DNA of 64,000 nucleotides, from contig NC_016791.1 in NCBI RefSeq assembly GCF_000244875.1, positions 3,973,001-4,037,000 of the forward strand, written 5' to 3'. Under the pieces are notes generated by a model. That model did no database searches and was not told the origin of the DNA. It saw nothing but the letters and a program-made list of their open reading frames with translations. The translations under genes were made by a program, and so were the position numbers. This document shows positions 41,544-50,300 of the stretch, one piece after another. This DNA is from Clostridium sp. BNL1100 (GTDB lineage: Bacteria > Bacillota > Clostridia > Acetivibrionales > DSM-1351). The stretch's first letter is position 1, and each line of letters begins with the position of its first letter.

Positions 41544-42473
41544 CTATCGTTTGTACTCAATGGGTCGGGTCAGCTTAATGACGAATGCCATACTGATGAA
41601 AATGGCCGCCCCGCACACCGCAAGAATGATCTGTCCCACTGCTGTATACATCAGGGTATGATACCAGTCCCGGTTGAGCATGTACATGACAGGGATATTG
41701 CCGATGACCAGGATTGCCATGATGATGAATTCCTTGCGTGGTTCGGATACCAGAAATTCCAGTTCCGCGTTGACAATACGCATATCACTCAGCTTACTGA
41801 CAATCGGCGTCAGCGTGGTTTTCAGGCTGCGGTCGTACAGGCAGGCACAAATCGCGTCGATCCACTCATGAAAGACCTCGTTTTGGATCTTCGGTTTCAT
41901 GGCATGGAGCGCGGTTTCCACATCTGGATCAATCAGTTTTGTCTGCGCCAGAAATTCCGTGAACACATTCCGCACGGGCGGATTCAGGTACTGTGCGCTT
42001 TCTTCCACTGCCGTCAGGATATCCTCATTTCGCAGGTACGCCGTGGTGATGATGGAGAGCGCCGTTTCCAGTTCCGCCGCTACGCTCTTTTTGTAATGCG
42101 TCGCCGTCAGCCGGATGATCCAGAAGGGCAGAAACATAAGCCCCACCGCAAGCACCGGCACGAGGAACACATTGCCCAGAAGGATGGCGAGGCTTGCGCC
42201 CACCGCAAACAGTAAAAGTGAGGCGGCGCAGACCATGGAGAATCGCTTGCTTCGGCCGGTGATTTTTAGAATTTCCTGCACCTCTGTAACTTCACGGCGC
42301 AGGTAGCCGGTCTTTTTCCGGTGGGTCGTTTCATTGATCTCCGCCTTGATGCTCTTGTTTTTCCGGGTCAGAAAACCGAACAACCCATCGGTAAACTCCA
42401 ACGGTGTGATCCCAAACAGTAAAAAGGCGCCGATAATCATACCGACACAGGCGAAAAGTAAAACAGTGGTCAT
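41544..42473 (-). CDS. tadB: TadB-like inner-membrane platform protein
   Basis: 309 residues with two N-terminal membrane stretches (TVLLFACVGMIIGAFLLFG; AASLLLFAVGASLAILLGN), an F-type cytosolic domain (AELETALSIITTAYLRNEDILTAVEES) and two C-terminal segments. Partner of TadC. Its ATG overlaps the tadA stop, so the ATPase and platform are translationally coupled. An 87-bp gap separates it from tadC. Confidence 0.82.
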   Translation of the reverse strand: MTTVLLFACVGMIIGAFLLFGITPLEFTDGLFGFLTRKNKSIKAEINETTHRKKTGYLRREVTEVQEILKITGRSKRFSMVCAASLLLFAVGASLAILLGNVFLVPVLAVGLMFLPFWIIRLTATHYKKSVAAELETALSIITTAYLRNEDILTAVEESAQYLNPPVRNVFTEFLAQTKLIDPDVETALHAMKPKIQNEVFHEWIDAICACLYDRSLKTTLTPIVSKLSDMRIVNAELEFLVSEPRKEFIIMAILVIGNIPVMYMLNRDWYHTLMYTAVGQIILAVCGAAIFISMAFVIKLTRPIEYKR

Positions 42474-43906
42474 ACCGCGGCACCTCCCATCGAAATAATT
42501 CGTTTCAGGGTGTCCTGCGGCATGCCGTTTTCGAGAAAACGCCTCTGCAGTCCGGGTGAGATTCCCTGTACCACACCATGCTCGCCGTTGATGATGAATT
42601 TGCCGTCCTCCATACGGTTCTCGGCAATCTGATACCTAAACAGCGGGCGAAAGTTTCTTGTGCCGTCCGGCAGGATCTCGCACTCCATGATTTCCATAAC
42701 CCGGCGCGCTTTGTTTTCGAGCTGCTTGCAGAACACCACAATGGGATACGCTTCCGTTACATAGGCCATGAGGGTTTCGTCGGACATGTCGACGGCGCGC
42801 TTGCAAAGAGATACCATTCTGCGGTAGGTGGCTTCACAGCTGTTGGAGTGGATGGTGGTCAGAACTGCCACGCCAGTGCGGGCAGCTTCCTGCGCCGCGT
42901 TTGCTTCCGCGCCGCGCATCTCTCCAACAACCAGTATGTCGGGGTTAAAACGCAGGGACATATCCAGCAGGGTGGTCTGGTCGATCCGCTGCCGCTCGTT
43001 TTCACTGTCGCGGGTCAGGGTATGGATGACGCTGTTGCAGACTCTGCCGTCCTTCCGGCGCACCAATGCCAGCTCACGAGAGCCGTTCTCAATCGTGAAG
43101 ATTCGTTTTCCATCGGGGATAGTGGTTAAAAGCCAGCCTGCCAGCGTGGTTTTCCCAGAGCTGGTGGCTCCAGCTACACAGGTGGAAACGCCATAACGCA
43201 GGCATTCCGCCAGAAAGCCCAGCATCGGCTCGGTTGCGGTTCCTCCCAGGATAAAATCCTCCTTTTGCATCGACTGCGGATTGACAATACGGATACTTGC
43301 CGCTACTCCCACATCCTCGTCCACCACCGGCGCTTTTAATACCGCGATACGGATGTTCTTGGAGAGATGCCCCAACACGGTGGGGCTGGCGTTGTCAAGC
43401 ACCATGCCGGAAACATGCAGCATACGCCGCACCACATTAACGGCATGCTCGGGCGAGTCAAAGTGTTCGTCCAGCTTTTTGGTGACGCCGCTGCTGTACT
43501 GCACCTCCACGTCATCCCACCCGTTCACATCGATTTCCTCGATGCCGCTTCCGAAGATGTACTTGGTGAGGAATGAAAACTCCGCCATTTCGGTGTAGAG
43601 AGCGTCCACCAGCTGCGGCTGTGTCATGCCGGAGACTGCAATGCGGTTATCCTGAATGTATTTGGTGATATACCGTTTGATCTGTGCCTTCATCTCTCCT
43701 GCGCCGCTGTCTGTAATCAGTCCTGCGTAATGCGAGGATATATACTCCTGCACCTCCCGCAGCACGGAGCCGAACTCGCGCGCTCCCGAAGATGAAAAAA
43801 ACAGGCTCTGATTGCCTGCCATGCTCACTGTACGGGATTTTTCAGTTGTCTCTGAGGGCACCGGCACCGGCTGCTGTCCCATATCTCCGTGTTTTTTTCG
43901 ACTCAT
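42470..43906 (-). CDS. tadA: TadA/CpaF-type secretion ATPase
   Basis: 478 residues, hexameric motor for type IVc pilus assembly. Walker A is GATSSGKTT (residues 246-254). The Asp box is IFTIENGSRELAL, Walker B is PDILVVGEMRGAEA, and the His box is VLTTIHSNSCEATYRRM. The N-terminal domain (ELIDVNGWDDVEVQY-like region, about 118-140) matches CpaF proteins. It is distinct from the VirB4 and VirD4 motors, so it is not a VirB11 missing from a standard T4SS by position: it is embedded between tadZ and tadB. Confidence 0.92.
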   Translation of the reverse strand: MSRKKHGDMGQQPVPVPSETTEKSRTVSMAGNQSLFFSSSGAREFGSVLREVQEYISSHYAGLITDSGAGEMKAQIKRYITKYIQDNRIAVSGMTQPQLVDALYTEMAEFSFLTKYIFGSGIEEIDVNGWDDVEVQYSSGVTKKLDEHFDSPEHAVNVVRRMLHVSGMVLDNASPTVLGHLSKNIRIAVLKAPVVDEDVGVAASIRIVNPQSMQKEDFILGGTATEPMLGFLAECLRYGVSTCVAGATSSGKTTLAGWLLTTIPDGKRIFTIENGSRELALVRRKDGRVCNSVIHTLTRDSENERQRIDQTTLLDMSLRFNPDILVVGEMRGAEANAAQEAARTGVAVLTTIHSNSCEATYRRMVSLCKRAVDMSDETLMAYVTEAYPIVVFCKQLENKARRVMEIMECEILPDGTRNFRPLFRYQIAENRMEDGKFIINGEHGVVQGISPGLQRRFLENGMPQDTLKRIISMGGAAV

Positions 43907-44712
43907 ACATTAAACACCTCCTTTGCAATTTTGGCGATCTCCGCACGAAAGCCGCGGCTGTCCTTGAGTGCCAGATCCTTAAACAAATCCCCGCAGAGCG
44001 CAAGGTTCTCCAGCTCGTCCGAATGCGGGATTTTGAACGCCACATTGCCCAGCACCTGCTCGATGTGCTCGCCCGCCTGGTTTGATTTTACGTTAGAGGC
44101 CACCTTGTACTGCTTCTCCGAATCCCATTTTTGATCCTTGAGGAGTGGCAGTTGGCTGGACAGGTAGCTTATGGACTTGAGATCGCAGTTTACCAGTCTC
44201 AGCACCGTATCAGCCTCCAGCAGGGAAACCGCCGACAAGATATCGTGGGCGATGGCGCTGCCACAGTCAATGATGATGTATGGGGCGATGTCCCGCAGAT
44301 GGTCGATCAGCTCTGTCGCAAGTTCCTGGGTATAAGGCGGGTAAGTAAACACATTTTCGCCCTTGAGCATGCCGATGACCGTCAGATAGCTTATCTTCTT
44401 GTGGGTGATGCAGTTCTGCCTGATGAGCATATCCGTCACATGGGTGGCGGCAAGGATGCTGCCCAGGGATCGTTCGCACTCAAGATCACCGGGTGGGCAG
44501 ATGCAGGGCAGCATAGGCGCAGTCATGTCGCAAAGCAGCAGTGCCACATTCTTTTTCTGATCCGCCAGATGCTTGGCAAGGCGCACACTGACCGTGGTCT
44601 TGCCGCTGCCGGGGCTGCCCCATACCGCCAGTACCTGTACATCCTGCTCTGGTTCCTCGTTTGGAGGTTCTGTTTTACCGCGGGTAAAAATACTTCCTTT
44701 TATAAAGTTCAT
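43903..44712 (-). CDS. tadZ: TadZ/CpaE-like ParA-family localisation ATPase
   Basis: About 269 residues. The deviant Walker A WGSPGSGKTTVSVRLAKHLAD and later IIIDCGSAIAHD (where the Walker B Asp sits) fit TadZ/CpaE proteins, which place the pilus machine in the cell. The ATG is 11 bases after GGAGG; a GTG one codon earlier is equally possible. It overlaps tadA by four bases. Confidence 0.82.
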   Translation of the reverse strand: MNFIKGSIFTRGKTEPPNEEPEQDVQVLAVWGSPGSGKTTVSVRLAKHLADQKKNVALLLCDMTAPMLPCICPPGDLECERSLGSILAATHVTDMLIRQNCITHKKISYLTVIGMLKGENVFTYPPYTQELATELIDHLRDIAPYIIIDCGSAIAHDILSAVSLLEADTVLRLVNCDLKSISYLSSQLPLLKDQKWDSEKQYKVASNVKSNQAGEHIEQVLGNVAFKIPHSDELENLALCGDLFKDLALKDSRGFRAEIAKIAKEVFNV

Positions 44713-44716
44713 CACA

Positions 44717-45553
44717 TTACTCACCTCCGGCTTCCGGTGCAATGTTTTCGGGTTCTGCTGAAGCTTCCGGGGCGGCTTGCTGCTCTGTTTGCCCGGTTCT
44801 CTGCTCCGCGGGAGTCGGGTACAGCGTTTCGATTACCTTGTCCTGCAGTTCGGTAAATTGGGCGGCATTCTCTTTGCTTCCGCGAAAGATAAGGGAAAGA
44901 TGGAGTTTGCCGTCCGTTTCCAGTTCCGCGAGGATTTTTGCTTGCTCCGGGGAAACCAGCAGGGTGACCGTGGCGGGAAGCTGCTTTTCGGTTTCATCCT
45001 GCGTATTCTCGGAAGGCTCTTTAGAATTGGTGTCATAACCAGTGCTGGCGGTCACGCCGATGACCTCCACATAAGTAAGTTCCGGGGGGATTACGGTGGA
45101 GCCCTGCTTCTTGTAGTCCGGGGCGATGACCGACACGATATCCCCTGAAACCAGCTTACCGGACAGTCCCTGCGCGAAGCTTTTGATGCTGACGGAAATG
45201 GCCTGCTTGTCACCGTTTAAGCTGTAGAGATAGGCATTTTCAGCGGCTGGGACATCGGATATCTTTTCTGGAAGGATGTAATCGCCGGAAAACAGATCCG
45301 CTGACGCATACTTGCCGACCACAGTTTCACTCTGCCGGATCACGTCCTCCGGCAGGTTATAGCCGCCGACCTCCACGGTCTGCACCATATCCTTTGTGAT
45401 CTGAGCGCCGGACTTGACGTCCTTGACCACCCGGACAATGTTTGTTTTCTGCGATACACTTTGGTTGAACAGGGGAGTGATCGCAAAGCAGATGAGTAAA
45501 GAAAGCACGATGCAGAGTACGCCCAGCATTGTGCGGTTTTTCAGAAAACCCAT
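44717..45553 (-). CDS. SAF-domain protein, CpaB/RcpC-like
   Basis: 278 residues with one N-terminal membrane segment (TMLGVLCIVLSLLICFAITPLF) and a SAF domain (VRVVKDVKSGAQITKDMVQTVEVGGYNLPEDVI). A second domain (VTLLVSPEQAKILAELETDGKLHLSLIFRG) matches the pilus-assembly CpaB C-terminal pattern. The tail is Glu/Gln/Pro-rich. In Tad loci this protein helps the fibre cross the envelope. The start MGFLKNR has AAGGAGG; the longer frame overlaps the peptidase gene. Confidence 0.82.
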   Translation of the reverse strand: MGFLKNRTMLGVLCIVLSLLICFAITPLFNQSVSQKTNIVRVVKDVKSGAQITKDMVQTVEVGGYNLPEDVIRQSETVVGKYASADLFSGDYILPEKISDVPAAENAYLYSLNGDKQAISVSIKSFAQGLSGKLVSGDIVSVIAPDYKKQGSTVIPPELTYVEVIGVTASTGYDTNSKEPSENTQDETEKQLPATVTLLVSPEQAKILAELETDGKLHLSLIFRGSKENAAQFTELQDKVIETLYPTPAEQRTGQTEQQAAPEASAEPENIAPEAGGE

Positions 45554-45566
45554 AGAGTGTTCCTCC

Positions 45567-45995
45567 TTATATAATAATAAAATAGGCTGCAAGGCAGCCA
45601 AGCGTTAAAAAAGGCGCGAGGGGGTATGCTTTTTGCACAGCCCTCCCGCGCAGCTTTTGGATAATGGCATAAACTGCATGGCAGATCAACAGGGCCGTAA
45701 GCCCTATGATCATGGCAGCCATGCTTTTGTGAAAGCCCAGCACCAGCCCGGCCGCCGCCATGAGCTTGATATCCCCGCCGCCCATGCCGCCCCAAATCAG
45801 GGCGGCGATTAGAAACGGCGTGGCGGCAAAGACACCGAACAGTTTTTCCGGCTCAAAAGCCAGAAACCCGACCAGGGCAATGCATAGGCAGAGGGTGTCT
45901 GGAATGATCCGTTTTCGGATATCCCAGAGACAGGCTGCCGCCAGAAGGACAGTGAAAAAACCGCCCTGCAAGAGGAGCAGCACATCAGCCCCCAT
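45567..45995 (-). CDS. tadV: A24-family prepilin peptidase (TadV/CpaA type)
   Basis: About 142 residues with five or so membrane segments. Both catalytic Asp motifs are visible: DIRKRIIPDTL near the N-terminus and GGGDIKLMAAAG in the middle. It removes the positively charged leader from pilins and pseudopilins in the cluster. The ATG used overlaps the pilin-candidate gene by 11 bp and lacks a clear ribosome site, so coupling is likely; a TTG five codons earlier is possible. Confidence 0.88.
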   Translation of the reverse strand: MGADVLLLLQGGFFTVLLAAACLWDIRKRIIPDTLCLCIALVGFLAFEPEKLFGVFAATPFLIAALIWGGMGGGDIKLMAAAGLVLGFHKSMAAMIIGLTALLICHAVYAIIQKLRGRAVQKAYPLAPFLTLGCLAAYFIII

Positions 45996-46215
45996 AGTTG
46001 AACATTTCAATAATGCGCTGTTTCAGGGTCGGCAGGATCGTTTCACCGAACAGAGCATACAGCCCGGCAAGGACAAGGGCGCCGATGACAACAGCCATCA
46101 GGATTTTGATTGCGGTGTCCACGAAGCCTTCACCGTGCTGGGAACGAAGCAGGGACTGTGCCATAAGGATCTTGCCTGTGATTTGGTTTTTTACCTTGGA
46201 TACGAATTTTTTCAT
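45985..46215 (-). CDS. DUF6133-like small pilin candidate of the Tad system
   Basis: 76 residues. A basic leader (KKFVSKVKNQITGKILMAQSLLRSQHGEG) ends in GEGFVDTAIKILMAVVIGALVLAGLYALFG, where Gly-Glu-Gly, then Phe and the hydrophobic helix look like a prepilin cleavage and assembly site. It is small enough to be the Flp-type major pilin, directly before the peptidase gene. The leader is unusually long. The start follows GGAGGTAATCTCA. Confidence 0.65.
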   Translation of the reverse strand: MKKFVSKVKNQITGKILMAQSLLRSQHGEGFVDTAIKILMAVVIGALVLAGLYALFGETILPTLKQRIIEMFNYGG

Positions 46216-46272
46216 TGAGATTACCTCCATTTTAATTTATTGTTTGGTTGTTAAAGAGAAAAATGGTGGGGC

Positions 46273-46689
46273 TTAAAGTCCCGCCATCTGCATGCCGGAA
46301 TGCTGCTCCGGCGCTTGATCAAAAGGGGGCGCGTCAGCCGCCTTTGGCTGGTCTTGACTCTGGCTTTGGGTGAGCGCCTGATGGTAGGCATCGATCACTG
46401 CGTTATTCAGCTGTTCCCTGAATTCCTTGGTAACCGGGAAGCAGATGTCCTTGTACTCGTTGCCCGCGCGGTAGCTGGGCATAGCAACGAATAATCCTTT
46501 GGAGCTGTCCACCACCCTCACATTGCGGATGGCGAAGCAGTCGTTCAGGTTAATGGATGCATAGGCCCGGATGTTACCCTCTGGGCGGATGGAACCGATT
46601 TTGACGTCTACCTTCATGGGCATGGGCTGCCCGGCTGCGGTCTGTGCAGATTCCTGCGGGGTCTTGGCTGCGGCTTGCGGTTTACTCAT
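46273..46689 (-). CDS. spoVG: SpoVG-family protein with GMQMAGL tail
   Basis: 138 residues. The core (VDVKIGSIRPEGNIRAYASINLNDCFAIRNVRVVDSSKGLFVAMPSYR) is clear SpoVG, a small RNA/DNA-binding regulator usually chromosomal in Firmicutes. N- and C-terminal extensions rich in Gln, Ala and Pro are added, and the end HSGMQMAGL matches the ICE tail group loosely. It is first in line before the Tad cluster and may regulate it (inference). It has a GGAGG ribosome site. Confidence 0.85.
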   Translation of the reverse strand: MSKPQAAAKTPQESAQTAAGQPMPMKVDVKIGSIRPEGNIRAYASINLNDCFAIRNVRVVDSSKGLFVAMPSYRAGNEYKDICFPVTKEFREQLNNAVIDAYHQALTQSQSQDQPKAADAPPFDQAPEQHSGMQMAGL

Positions 46690-46712
46690 GGTGTTTCCTC
46701 CTTTATTTTTGG

Positions 46713-46739
46713 GGTTAAAAAAACAGCCCTCCGGCTGTT
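46713..46739 (-). terminator. Terminator between the YodL-like gene and spoVG
   Basis: AACAGCC/GGCTGTT arms with a four-base loop and seven Ts on the minus strand, 12 bp after the stop of the 186-residue gene. It separates the surface-protein unit from the SpoVG-Tad unit. Confidence 0.8.
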
Positions 46740-46750
46740 GGGGTACCTGT

Positions 46751-47311
46751 TCACAGGTTCATCTGCGGGCCTTGCAGCTGCTCCTGTTCGGACGCCTGAA
46801 ATGAAATCTCCCGGAATCCAAAGCGGTCGACATAGTGGAAGGAGCTGCCGGATTCATCGTACAATTCCACCACATCCGACATGGAGAGGCTGTGCCCCTC
46901 ATAGCCGGACGGGTGGTCAAGGTTGAATTTGGCGTACAGTTCTTCCAGATCATTGGTTTCCACTTCGCCGTCATAAATCACCAGGTAATTGTCCGGGTCG
47001 GGTTCCCCGAACTCTTTTTGCAGCTCGTCATACCCGATGAATTTCATCATGACGTCTGTGTCGGGTTTCAGCTGCCAGACACGGCAGTTTTTAAGTACCT
47101 GCGCATTGCCCTCCTGGTCGATGCTGCCTTCCGCCAGCCGTGCAAAGGTACCGTTTTTCCATTCCACGTCCAATCCTTTCTTTTCTGAAAGATAGGACTT
47201 CATCTCATCGGTCTGGAACATGGGGTCGACAATGGCCCTGCCTTTTTCGATATAGCCAGCGGTATTGCCATAGTAAAGAATACGGTTATTTTTGATCTGA
47301 ATACTGTTCAC
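46751..47311 (-). CDS. YodL-domain-like ICE protein with GPQMNL tail
   Basis: 186 residues from a GTG preceded by AAAGGAGG; the longer frame overlaps the surface-protein gene. The segment GHSLSMSDVVELYDESGSSFHYVDRFGFREI (about 140-171) is the pattern of YodL-type domains that recur in clostridial mobile element proteins. The N-terminal half has no recognised motif. It ends QEQLQGPQMNL, a tail-group member. Function unknown. It follows the 1550-residue surface protein. Confidence 0.7.
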   Translation of the reverse strand: MNSIQIKNNRILYYGNTAGYIEKGRAIVDPMFQTDEMKSYLSEKKGLDVEWKNGTFARLAEGSIDQEGNAQVLKNCRVWQLKPDTDVMMKFIGYDELQKEFGEPDPDNYLVIYDGEVETNDLEELYAKFNLDHPSGYEGHSLSMSDVVELYDESGSSFHYVDRFGFREISFQASEQEQLQGPQMNL

Positions 47312-47349
47312 GAAGCTTCCTCCTTTCCCGGTAAAACTGCCGTTACCCG

Positions 47350-50300
47350 TTACTGAAAATAGAATGCGACGGAGTACGTGATGTTGCTTTTGTTGTACAT
47401 GCAATCATGGTTTGTGTAGTAATAAAACTCCAATTGGCTGTAGAGTCCGGGCGACAGGCTGCGGCTGAAGGTGATGCCGTTGGTCGTTGTGCCGTAATCC
47501 AGCTGATCCCATTGGCCCGTCAATATGTTATAGCCGCGGACACGACCAAAGTCCTGTCCTGAGTGCCCGGAAACAGGCGGAACCGTAAAGGTGTAATTGG
47601 TTATGGTCGCACCCGCAATGCCCTGTTCCAGGATTACTGACTCTGGCCCGGTGAGCGTCATGCCGCCGCCTCGATTGGGGTCGGCAACGAAGAACACAAT
47701 AGCTGTCCATGGAGATTCAGCGCCGGTAGAGTCCACTGCCTTCACGCGAACCACATTTTTGCCCAATGGATAGGCAGTGCTGGTTTGTGCCGGACGGCCT
47801 TCCCAAATATAAGTGATGGCATCTCCATCGGGGTCGGTGCTTGCGGCTGTGATGGTAATAGCTACGCCTGGTGCAATGCTGTTGCCGTCAGGAGTACGGG
47901 TGATGACAGGGGTCGATGGAGCGGAATTGGAAACGGTAAAGGTGATATCCGTCCAGTCGGAGTACAGCCCCCAGGCGTCTTTTGCCCTGACCTTCACTGT
48001 ATGGGCACCCACAGCATAGTAGCTGTCGGAGGTGTTGCCGGAGTATTCCAAGGTCACAGTGTCACCGTCCGGATCGGTGGCATAGGCTGAGAAGTTCACC
48101 AACAGTTTGCCAGCCTTCGCGGTTCGGGTTACCGATGCGCTTCCGGTTGGTTTATTCGGTGCGTTGTTGGTGATGGTGATGTTCTGCGAATAGGTGAAAG
48201 TTCTTCCGGTGCTGTCGGTAGTGCTGGCAGTTAGGACATAGCTTCCGGTACTTTGGATAGCAATGGTCCCACCGCTGCCCGTGAGGCTTCCAGTGTAGCC
48301 AGCCGCACTTCCGCCCTTGGTCAGCGACCAATTAAGAGTCCTGCCCTCCAGTCCGGAGGTTCCCGGCAGAGAAACGTAAAAGCCGGAGCCGATATGTGCG
48401 GAGGAAGGAACGGTAAACGGGAAGCTGGCAATGGGCTTGACCAGTCCTGCATTAGAGGTGAAAGTGAATCTGCGCCCATTGGTATCAGTGACCACTGCCT
48501 GCAGCTTCACGGAAACGGTTTTATCCGTATGGAACCACAGAGTGCCACCGCTGATTCCGAGGGAGCCGGTTGCATATTCCGTGTAGGGCTTTGCCTCGCC
48601 ACCATCCACTGAAAGGAGCCAGTCAGCGGCTGCTCCGCTCAGCTCAGTACCGGAGGCAGTGACCGCCATGGACTCACCGCTGTAGGTCAGCGATGGTACG
48701 CCAATGCTCATGGTTGGAATGGGGTACACCGTGAAGCTCTGACTTCTGGCAAAGGTTCGGCCGGTCGGGTCTGTCAGAGTGAGGATCAGTTCATACTGTC
48801 CTTTCGAGGGGAAGGTCAGACTGCCCCCTGCTTTGGTCAGGGTCCCGGAGGCATAAGCAGTATAAGGCTTCGCGCTACCGTTTCCCTGAATGACCGACCA
48901 GTCCGCGGTAAGGCTCTCCAAGTCCGTGCCGCTGACACCGACCGTTGCGGCTTCTCCGGCATACCATGTCTGCTGGACGCTGAGTGAAACAGACGGGATG
49001 GGATAAACCATGAAGCTCTGGCTTCTGGTAAAGGTTCGGCCCGTAGGGTCCGTCATAGTGAGGATAAGCTCGTACTGTCCCTTCGACGGGAAGGTCAGGC
49101 TGCCGCCCTCTTTGGTCAGGGTACCGGAGGCATAGGCAGAATAAGGCTTTGCGCTACTGCTTCCCTGAATGACCGTCCAGTCCGCAGTGAGGTTCTCCAG
49201 ATCCGTGCCACTGACACTAACGGTTCCGACTTCTCCGGCGTGCCAGGTCTGCTGGACGTTGAGTGAAATTGAAGGAATGGGATAGACCGTAATACTCCGG
49301 CTCCTGATAAAGGTTCGGCCGGTGGGGTCTGTCATGGTGAGAATTAGCTCGTATTGTCCCTTCGCTGGGAAAGTCAGGCTGCCGCCTGTTTTCGTCAGAG
49401 TGCCGGAAGTGTAGATGTCATACGGTTGTGCGCCGCCGTCACCCTGGATGATTGTCCAGTCCGCGGTGAGATTCTCCAAGTCCGTGCCGCTGACACTGAC
49501 GGTTCCGGCTTCTCCGGCATGCCAGGTCTGCTGGACGCTGAGTGAAATTGACGGGATCGGATAGACCGTAGTGGATGCACTATAGGAGAACACTCTGCCC
49601 AACGCATCCGTCATGGAGGCCGTTAGGATATAGCTCCCGACATCTTTAAACTGTATTTTACCGCCGTAGGCATTCAGGCTTCCTTCCAAAGCATCGGAAG
49701 TTTCCACAGACTCTCCGTCTTTGGTAAGCGACCATTCCACCGGCAGCACGTTGTTTTTACCGCGGGTCCGAAGGTCAACGGTACGGTCGGTATGGGTCGA
49801 TTCGGGAAGCTCGAAAGAAATGTTCAGCACCGGCAGGACTTCGATCTTGCCGCCGTTTTCGAACAGGAATACTCTCCCTATTTCATCGGTGATTCTCGCA
49901 ATCAACTCATAGGCACCAGCATGCTTGAATCGGATAGAACCGCCGCTGTTATCCAGAGTTCCATCGACATAAGTCGCAAAATCCTGGAATCCAAAGCCGT
50001 TCTCTAACAGCCATTCCACTTTTAAACCGTCTAATTCCAAGGTTTCTGGAATCACGGAGACGAGGGTGTCGGTATGGGCGGTTTCCGGTAGCTTGTAGGT
50101 GATGCCGGGAACGGGATATACCTTGATCGGCGTAGTATAGCTGTAGTTTCTTCCCGCGGGGTCAGTAAAGGCGGCTTTCAGCACATATTCGCCCTTTTCT
50201 TTGAAACGGACGGTGCTGTCCGTGTCGGTGAGTTTCCCCTCCATGTAATCGGCAACGGGAACGGATTCTCCATTTCTGGTCAGCGACCATTGGATTTCCG

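Noticed and set aside
42470-43906. TadA-like ATPase considered as VirB11 of the conjugation system
   Set aside because: It overlaps tadZ and tadB and has the CpaF-type N-terminus; Gram-positive transfer systems usually lack VirB11.
44717-45553. SAF protein considered as a flagellar FlgA or sialic acid synthase relative
   Set aside because: Position between TadZ and the prepilin peptidase, plus the N-terminal membrane helix, fits CpaB/RcpC.
48712-49560. Regular repeats that might suggest a CRISPR array
   Set aside because: Units are about 282 bp, contiguous without spacers, and encode an in-frame protein repeat.
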